A DNA stretch of 64,000 bases from LMUY01 sp965199095 (GTDB lineage: Bacteria; Pseudomonadota; Alphaproteobacteria; Acetobacterales; Acetobacteraceae): positions 744,001 through 808,000 of the forward strand of contig CBDAQM010000004.1 of the NCBI GenBank assembly GCA_965199095.1, given 5' to 3'. Below, piece after piece: positions 58,444-64,000 of this stretch. Numbering within the stretch: the first letter of the stretch is position 1; every line of letters begins with the position of its first letter. The notes beneath the pieces are model-generated. The model saw only the letters and a list, made by a program, of their open reading frames with translations. It made no database searches and was not told the DNA's origin. A program made the position numbers and the translations under genes.

Positions 58444-59751
58444 GTGACGCCCGCCGCCCGGCTGGCCGCCGCCATCGACTTGCTGACGGAGGTGGACGCG
58501 TTCCCCCGCCGCCCGGCGGACGCCATCGCCAATGATTTCTTTCGCGCCCGCCGCTTCATCGGCTCCGGCGACCGCCGCGCCGTGTCGGAGCGCGGCTGGC
58601 GCGTGCTGCGGACGCGACGCCGCCTGTCGTGGTGGCTGGACCGTGCCGGCACCGCGCCGACGCCGCGAATGCTGGTGGCCGCGTCCCTGTTGCTGGAGGG
58701 GTGGACCCTGGCGGGCGTGCGGCAATCCTATTCCGGCGGGCAGTATGGCCCGGCGCCCATGCTGTCGCAGGAGGTCGCGGCGGCGGCCCAGCTGGCCGGC
58801 CACACCCTGGACCACCCGGACATGCCGGACGCGGTGCGGCTGGAAATGCCGGACTGGCTGCTGCCGCATGTCGCGGCCCGCTTCGGTAACGCCATCGGAC
58901 CCGAGCTGCAGGCGATGGAGCAGGAGGCGCCGCTGGACCTTCGGGTGAACCTGCTGCGGGGCACGCGGGAGCAGGCGGTGGCCGCGCTGGCGGCGGAGGG
59001 CATCGCGACAGAACCCACCGCCTTGTCGCCATGGGGTTTGCGCATCGCCGGGCGTCGCGCGGTGACGACGGGGGCGGCGTTCCAGTCCGGCCTGGTCGAA
59101 ATCCAGGACGAGGGCAGCCAGTTGGTCGCGGCCCTGGTCGGCGCCGGGCCGCAGATGCGGGTGGCGGATTGGTGCGCCGGGGCAGGGGGCAAGACGCTGG
59201 CGCTGGCCATGACCATGGACAATCACGGCCACATCGTCGCCTGCGACGTGCACGACAAGCGGCTGGAGGGGGCGGTGCGCCGCCTGCGCCGGGCTGGCGT
59301 GCACAATGTCGAGCGGCACCTGATCGCCATCGGCGACAAATGGGCGAAGCGCCGCGCCGGCACGTTCGACCGCGTCCTGGTGGACGCGCCCTGCACCGGC
59401 ACCGGCACCTGGCGGCGCAACCCGGACGCCCGAAGCCGGCTGCGGCCCATCGACCTGCAAGAGTTGCTTCCCAAACAGGCCGCGATCCTGGACGATGCAT
59501 CCCGTCTGGTGCGGGCAGGCGGGCGATTGGTGTTCGCCACCTGCTCCGTGCTGCTGGAGGAGAACGAGGACCAAGTGGACGCATTCCTGACCCGGCATCC
59601 GGAGTTCGCGGTCGTCCCGCTGGCGAAGGCGTGGCCGATGGACAGCGCGCCGCCCGGCCCGGGGCCCTATTTGTCCCTCACCCCGCTTCGGCATGGCACG
59701 GACGGCTTCTTCGCCGCCGTGCTGGAGCGGCAGGGCGCGGTCGCAGCATGA
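58444..59751 (+). CDS. RsmB-like 16S rRNA m5C methyltransferase
   Basis: 435 aa from GTG 58444. N-terminal NusB-like helical part (RLAAAIDLLTEVDAFPRRPA) and C-terminal m5C methylase core: SAM motif ADWCAGAGGKTLALA, PC motif VDAPCTGTGTWRRNPD and TC motif FATCSVLLEEN, giving the two catalytic Cys. It probably modifies 16S rRNA. Overlaps the GNAT gene by 4 bp. Confidence 0.88.
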   Translation: MTPAARLAAAIDLLTEVDAFPRRPADAIANDFFRARRFIGSGDRRAVSERGWRVLRTRRRLSWWLDRAGTAPTPRMLVAASLLLEGWTLAGVRQSYSGGQYGPAPMLSQEVAAAAQLAGHTLDHPDMPDAVRLEMPDWLLPHVAARFGNAIGPELQAMEQEAPLDLRVNLLRGTREQAVAALAAEGIATEPTALSPWGLRIAGRRAVTTGAAFQSGLVEIQDEGSQLVAALVGAGPQMRVADWCAGAGGKTLALAMTMDNHGHIVACDVHDKRLEGAVRRLRRAGVHNVERHLIAIGDKWAKRRAGTFDRVLVDAPCTGTGTWRRNPDARSRLRPIDLQELLPKQAAILDDASRLVRAGGRLVFATCSVLLEENEDQVDAFLTRHPEFAVVPLAKAWPMDSAPPGPGPYLSLTPLRHGTDGFFAAVLERQGAVAA

Positions 59752-60311
59752 TCGCGGTGCGGCGGGCCCGCCCGTCCGACGCGCCCTTGATCGGGGCGGT
59801 GCATGTGGCTGCCTGGCGCAGCGCCTATCCCGGCATCTTGCCGGAGGATTACCTGGCCGGCCTCTCGGTGACGCGGCAGGCTGCCTTCTATGACCGCCAA
59901 ATCCGCGCCGGCGCCGGTGTCTACGTCGCCATCGCGTCGGGCCAGGATGTGCCCAAGGGCACCGGACCGCGCCTCGTCGGCTACACCACGGTGGGACGCA
60001 GCGGAACCACGCTCCCCGGTGGCACCTCGGCGGACGGCGAGATTGAGACGCTATACGTGTTGGACGATTGGCGGGACCGCGGCGTGGGCCGGCGGCTGAT
60101 CCGGACCGGGGCGGCCCACCTGGCGGCGGCCGGAAGCCGGGCGGCCTTCCTGTGGGTGCTGCGGAACAACCCGAACCGCTGGTTCTATCAACGCCTCGGC
60201 GGCCGCGCCGTTGCGGAGTCGGACACGCGGGTGGCCGGCGTGTCGGTGCCGCAACTCGCCTATGTGTGGGACCCGATCGAACGCCTGATCGCGGCCTCCC
60301 CGGCGGCTTAG
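59748..60311 (+). CDS. GNAT-family N-acetyltransferase
   Basis: 187 aa. MIAVRRARPSDAPLIGAVHV at the start, then acetyl-CoA motif ETLYVLDDWRDRGVGRRLIRTG near 100-120 and WVLRNNPNRWFYQRLGG. It transfers acetyl to an amine; substrate unknown. ATGA overlap with the rRNA methyltransferase suggests co-expression; an RNA-modifying or ribosomal-protein acetylation role would fit but is not shown. Confidence 0.85.
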   Translation: MIAVRRARPSDAPLIGAVHVAAWRSAYPGILPEDYLAGLSVTRQAAFYDRQIRAGAGVYVAIASGQDVPKGTGPRLVGYTTVGRSGTTLPGGTSADGEIETLYVLDDWRDRGVGRRLIRTGAAHLAAAGSRAAFLWVLRNNPNRWFYQRLGGRAVAESDTRVAGVSVPQLAYVWDPIERLIAASPAA

Positions 60312-60337
60312 GTTATGATCGGCGTGCGTCGGGAAAC

Positions 60338-60401
60338 CGGCAAGGAGTAGGGGCGCAGTCCTCTCCTCAGAGATCCCAGCGCGCACAGACGCTCCTTGCC
60401 G
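60338..60401. terminator. Inverted repeat between convergent genes
   Basis: CGGCAAGGAG (60338-60347) pairs perfectly with CTCCTTGCCG (60392-60401) across 44 bases. No U-run. It lies between GNAT and the converging methyltransferase operon, so a terminator or a small structured RNA are both possible. Confidence 0.4.
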
Positions 60402-60417
60402 ATACCGCGACGGGCCG

Positions 60418-61542
60418 TCAGCCGTGAGGTGGACGGCCTTCGGACCGCCCCATATCGAGCCAGTGGTCATATCCAGACAGGCACTCGCCGCGGGAGACCG
60501 CGGCGGCGACATCGGGGAAGGTTCGAAGATACCACGCTTCGTCAAACGGGCTGTCCGATGGCACAGGCGTCCGCGTCGGCTTTGACGAGGCATAGCGGCG
60601 GCCTTCGACACGGCCAGCGGTGAGGTAGTGGTCGTAGGCAGACCTGAAGTGGCCATCGGAAATGGCTGCCGCGACATCGGGATTGGCGGCCAAGTAATAG
60701 GCGGTGTCAAATTGCGCCATCCACCGGTCGTGGTTTGAGGCGAGATGGCGTGCTTGGACGACCGCTGCCGCGTTGGTCGGCAGATAGGTCGCGTCACGCT
60801 GGGATACGTCCAAGTGGCTCGCCTGCTTTCGCAGAGCCAGCACGTCTTGATGACCATCCCAAGCCTGCTCCTGATACGAAACCAGGGTGAAGCCGTGGTC
60901 TGCCGCTGCCGTTCCCCACCAGTGCCGGTCCGTCAAGGAGATACCGTAGCCGTCCGAGCCGCCATAGCCGCGATGGCCGTAGCCGCAGCCGCCATAATCG
61001 TCCAACACCCCCGCTGCAGAGGCAGGTTCAAGGCCATACAGCCAGCTTTTCAAGCCAGCCACGATGGTCGGACCGTGCGAGCTCACGACCAGTGTCGCAT
61101 CCGCGGCCATGCTCCGATGCAAGGCTTGGAGGAATGCGCGGGTCTGCGCCTCACTGAGATGGGTTACGAGCGACCCCACCCAGATCAGGTCGAATGTGCC
61201 GTCAAGCTCCAGCGCGGCCAGGTCGTCGACGGAGTAAACCCCGGTCGCGCCGAACTGGGCAGCCGCGAAATCTACGCCGGGCCGGTCAAGATCACTGACG
61301 GTGATCCGCGCATCCGGGTAGCGGGCGCGCAACACGCGGGTGACGCGGCCGAAACCGCACGGCAGGTCAAGGATGCGGCCCGGCACTCTGGACCCCAGGG
61401 CGCCTTCGATACATCGCAGCGCAGATAGACCGACGGCGAGGTAATGATCATCCCGACCGTCATGCATCGTATCGCCCGGCGCCAGAGTGGCAACCAAGCC
61501 GGAAAGCGGGAAGTCTGCCGCGACGTGGAGCCGTGCCGTCAT
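60418..61542 (-). CDS. SAM methyltransferase with FDxxxYLxxxPDVAAAV repeats
   Basis: 374 aa. N-terminal class I methyltransferase (ILDLPCGFGRVTRVLRARYP, ITVSDLDRPGVDFA, FDLIWVGSLVTHLSE). The last 110 residues hold two copies of a repeat, FDTAYYLAANPDVAAAIS... and FDEAWYLRTFPDVAAAVS..., each ending YDHY/YDHW and GRxEGR. The same repeat opens the next gene. Repeat function unknown; it occurs in proteins linked to cell-surface sugar modification, in my recollection. Overlaps the upstream gene by 4 bp. Confidence 0.75.
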   Translation of the reverse strand: MTARLHVAADFPLSGLVATLAPGDTMHDGRDDHYLAVGLSALRCIEGALGSRVPGRILDLPCGFGRVTRVLRARYPDARITVSDLDRPGVDFAAAQFGATGVYSVDDLAALELDGTFDLIWVGSLVTHLSEAQTRAFLQALHRSMAADATLVVSSHGPTIVAGLKSWLYGLEPASAAGVLDDYGGCGYGHRGYGGSDGYGISLTDRHWWGTAAADHGFTLVSYQEQAWDGHQDVLALRKQASHLDVSQRDATYLPTNAAAVVQARHLASNHDRWMAQFDTAYYLAANPDVAAAISDGHFRSAYDHYLTAGRVEGRRYASSKPTRTPVPSDSPFDEAWYLRTFPDVAAAVSRGECLSGYDHWLDMGRSEGRPPHG

Positions 61543-63986
61543 CCGCGACGGCGCATGATGACGAAATCCTGCAAACCGGCGATGGCGTCGGCGATGGCCA
61601 GGATTTCGAAATACTGGCCCCAGCGTTGCGTGACGTAGGCGCGGCTATGCATCGCAGCGCGATAGTATTCCGTATCCGCGATGACGTCGTCCAATGCGCC
61701 GTCCCGTGACAGGTTGAGGTAGCCATCCGCAAGAACCTGGCGATACAGCCGGGCAGGGAAGCGGTTATACGCAAACTGCGTCGGCCCCTGTATCGAGATG
61801 AACAGCAGGGCGCCGGGGCTTGTGATGCGCTGTAGTTCAGCAAGCCAGAGCCACTGGTTGGTTTCGCTAAGATGCGTCATGACCGACAGGCCGGTGACGA
61901 GGTTGAATTCACCGTTGGCGAACGATGTCGGAGGAAGCAGCGGCACAACCGCGAACCGGCCGCGGTCGTAGTTCGCTTTGCACCATGCGATGTTGTCCGG
62001 ATCGATGTCCGCCCCGGTGACCTCACACTGCGTCTCGCCCACCATGTAGCGGGTCACGCGGCCTGCGCCACAGCCCCAATCGAGCACACGGGGGAAGTCC
62101 GCCCAGCCGAAGCCGAGTTCACCCAGGGCGTGTTCCACGTTCTTGAAGATGATCGCCCCGCCCATGGCGAACCGCGTCGGGCTGGTATCGCCGATGACAC
62201 GCTTGATGTTCGGAACGGGCGGCAGCGGATATTTTTCGAAGGCCGGGTTTTTAAAATGGATCGCTTTGCGCCAATCCGCTGAAACCATGTGCCCGGTCGG
62301 TGCGGCGTCGAAGCGCCAGAACGGGGCGCTGCGCAGTTCATCCAGGTGTTGCGTGATCTTCGCCCGCACCACGTAGCCCATCCCGGTCACCTGCGAAAAG
62401 CGGGATGCCAGTTCCGGATCAAGCACGGGGTACTCGACCTGGTCGAAGCGATGGCCATTGACGAAGAACGCCATATTCGCGGTCAGCCCCTCCGGCGCAC
62501 CGGCGTAGCCTTCCAGCACGAGACCGTCGTGGTCCATCCGGATGTCACCGGGAAGGAACGGCAGGTTCCGCAACGACGCGCTTTGCATCTCACGCTCTGT
62601 CCACCGGTCAAGCTCGGCTTCGTTACCGACCGCCTGTGCAGGGGCGGGCGTTACAGCGTCTGGCGCGGGACGTGCCTGCGCCGCCTCCAGCCTCTGCACG
62701 GCTTCCGCGAGACGGTTGTGCTGTGCGCGGACGTGATCGCGCTCGGCCACCAACCCGGCGACAGCGCCGTTCAAGTGCAGGATCGCCTCGTGCAGGCGTT
62801 TGGCAGGGGGGAAAAGCAGTGAAAGCTGAGTTGCAAACGACGGCGTCATGGTTCGCCGGGTCTCCTTTAGGGTGTTCAACGCGTCGCGTTTGGCCACCGT
62901 GATGACAGCGAAATCGCTGGCGATCATACCGTCACGTAAGCCGGCGTCTTCATCCGCGAAAAACGACTCCAAGACGGCACGGTCGTCGGGTGAGTCGGGA
63001 TCGAAGTTTTGCGCGATGTCCGCAAGGCCAAGATGCAGCAACGTACCCCCGAGCATCCGTGTTTCCAGGACGTCGAAATACTCGCCCAGCAGGGGGATGA
63101 TGTCGGAGGAGCGGATCGCTTCGCTTGGATCGACCGCGATCATGGTACCGATCGTTGGCCTGGTCTGCAGCGGTCGGGGATGGCCCGAAGGCAGTATCCG
63201 CAGCCGTGGCGGCAAGCGCTCCAGAAAACGATTGATCCCGTCGAGCTGCGCGTCGGTCCACTGGAACCGCGTCGGCCCGACGAACTCGTAGAGGTGGAAC
63301 AGGCCGCCCGGCTTCAGCATGGTGCTGACCGAGGCAAACAGCTCCTCCAGCCGCTCAACGTGATGGACGGAGGAATGGGCGAAGACGACGTCGACCGCGC
63401 CGGCCTCGATCGGCTCGTGTTCCAGGTCGGCGACATGGTAGCGCAGACCCGTGAAGCCACCTTCCTCAGCCAGGCGGCGCGCTTCTGCGATGGCGCCCGG
63501 CGCGATGTCGTAGGCGTCGATCTCGGCAATGATGCCACGGGCAGCCAAATCGCGCTCCAGGCCGCCGAACCCGCATCCCAGCGACACGGCGCGCCCGATG
63601 GGCAGGGAGACTCCGCGCTGGCGCAGTAGGTTGGCGAAATGGCCGTAGGCGTCCGTCGCGGGATCGCCGGACGCCAGGACGTTCAGGCGCGTCCGCACCA
63701 TGGGATGCGCCATCCAGTACCAACCCGGCGTCTGCTCCGCATCGGCCGACCAGACGGCGCTTACCCGCTTCTGCCGCTCGGCGTCGGTCAGCGCGTAGAC
63801 ACCACGCCCGAACCGGTGATCCTCCTCGGCATCGGCGCAGGGGAAGCGGCCCTCAGCCCGGCCATAGCGCGCGTAATGGTCGTGTCCCGAGGCATACACG
63901 CCAAGCCGGACCGCTTGATCGACATCGGCATAGGTCTCGCGATACCAACGCTCGTCGAAGACGGGGTATGCCATGTCCATCGTCAT
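61539..63986 (-). CDS. Double-methyltransferase protein with N-terminal PDV-type repeat
   Basis: 815 aa from ATG 63986, near the window edge; the frame is open upstream so the start may lie further left on the minus strand. Order: one repeat (FDERWYRETYADVDQAVRLG), a class I methyltransferase (VSLGCGFGGLERDLAARG, VDVVFAHSSVHHVERLEELF), a coiled-coil linker (LVAERDHVRAQHNRLAEAVQ) and a second methyltransferase (RVLDWGCGAGRVTRYMVGE, FNLVTGLSVMTHLSETNQWLW). Two methylase cores in one chain plus a third in the coupled next gene suggest sequential methylation of a polymeric substrate such as a surface glycan. Inference only. Confidence 0.75.
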   Translation of the reverse strand: MTMDMAYPVFDERWYRETYADVDQAVRLGVYASGHDHYARYGRAEGRFPCADAEEDHRFGRGVYALTDAERQKRVSAVWSADAEQTPGWYWMAHPMVRTRLNVLASGDPATDAYGHFANLLRQRGVSLPIGRAVSLGCGFGGLERDLAARGIIAEIDAYDIAPGAIAEARRLAEEGGFTGLRYHVADLEHEPIEAGAVDVVFAHSSVHHVERLEELFASVSTMLKPGGLFHLYEFVGPTRFQWTDAQLDGINRFLERLPPRLRILPSGHPRPLQTRPTIGTMIAVDPSEAIRSSDIIPLLGEYFDVLETRMLGGTLLHLGLADIAQNFDPDSPDDRAVLESFFADEDAGLRDGMIASDFAVITVAKRDALNTLKETRRTMTPSFATQLSLLFPPAKRLHEAILHLNGAVAGLVAERDHVRAQHNRLAEAVQRLEAAQARPAPDAVTPAPAQAVGNEAELDRWTEREMQSASLRNLPFLPGDIRMDHDGLVLEGYAGAPEGLTANMAFFVNGHRFDQVEYPVLDPELASRFSQVTGMGYVVRAKITQHLDELRSAPFWRFDAAPTGHMVSADWRKAIHFKNPAFEKYPLPPVPNIKRVIGDTSPTRFAMGGAIIFKNVEHALGELGFGWADFPRVLDWGCGAGRVTRYMVGETQCEVTGADIDPDNIAWCKANYDRGRFAVVPLLPPTSFANGEFNLVTGLSVMTHLSETNQWLWLAELQRITSPGALLFISIQGPTQFAYNRFPARLYRQVLADGYLNLSRDGALDDVIADTEYYRAAMHSRAYVTQRWGQYFEILAIADAIAGLQDFVIMRRRG

Positions 63987-64000
63987 CTCGTCGTCGGGCA

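Noticed and set aside
56479..59694. 1071-aa minus-strand open frame across guaB and the RsmB-like gene
   Set aside because: Antisense shadow typical of GC-rich DNA; both plus-strand genes are strongly conserved families.
60338..60401. Signal recognition particle or 6S RNA
   Set aside because: A stem exists, but the conserved SRP GGAA tetraloop region and the 6S open bubble are not seen.
1..64000. CRISPR array
   Set aside because: No regularly spaced direct repeats of 25-40 bp were seen anywhere; the three prophage repeats are too far apart.

Overview
The window is GC-rich alphaproteobacterial chromosome, probably Rhodospirillales/Acetobacteraceae. This rests on host gene content and order (TPR gene-ispE; ppx-rlmE-guaB-rsmB-like), not on a database search. 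It holds one complete temperate contractile-tailed prophage of about 50.4 kb, inserted in the 3' end of tRNA-Gln(TTG). Both attachment sites are visible as a 19-bp direct repeat at 1921-1939 and 52369-52387.

Left host flank (1-1937): a TPR protein (5' end outside the window), ispE, and tRNA-Gln, whose 5' part overlaps the last codons of ispE. Right host flank (52388-64000): a TetR-GST-oxidoreductase locus with a palindromic operator, an alcohol dehydrogenase remnant, then ppx, rlmE, guaB, an RsmB-like rRNA methyltransferase and a GNAT acetyltransferase. Two overlapping minus-strand methyltransferase genes follow that share an unusual repeat.

Prophage, left to right. (a) The tyrosine integrase is split by a 2,860-bp IS21-family element with a clean target duplication; removing it restores one open frame, so the insertion looks recent. 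(b) 6.5-19.5 kb is the early/regulatory region: small unknown proteins, a guanylate kinase homologue, a second intact tyrosine recombinase, a DUF6456-like protein, a broken XRE regulator, a large primase-like protein, an HExxH membrane protein, a metallophosphoesterase and a DEDD exonuclease. It also holds two copies of one leader and three copies of a roughly 50-bp element. (c) 19.8-25.7 kb is packaging and head: terminases, portal, scaffold, capsid. (d) 26.1-42.7 kb is a P2-like contractile tail: sheath, tube, chaperone with a canonical -1 slippery site, tape measure, gpU, gpX, gpD, gpV, gpW, gpJ, gpI, fibres. (e) 42.8-47.0 kb has a T5 A1-like metallophosphatase, tandem mini-HTH genes and a lysis cassette (endolysin, holin, nested Rz/Rz1). 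(f) 47.0-52.2 kb is accessory cargo: a secreted protein, a zinc protein, an MT-A70 methylase with a BglII/BstYI-like endonuclease, a tRNA-Thr with an enlarged D-loop, a winged-helix protein ending in an SSB-like DDIPF tip, and an XRE-fused cytosine-5 methyltransferase.

Three inward-facing cargo genes (25.7, 33.7 and 47.0 kb) interrupt otherwise rightward structural operons and look like morons. The observations most worth following up are the SSB-tip winged-helix protein beside the cytosine methyltransferase, the three-copy repeat with an inverted pair across the primase 3' end, the broken integrase next to an intact second recombinase, and the odd tRNA-Thr. Functions come from reading sequences and motifs; no searches were run.
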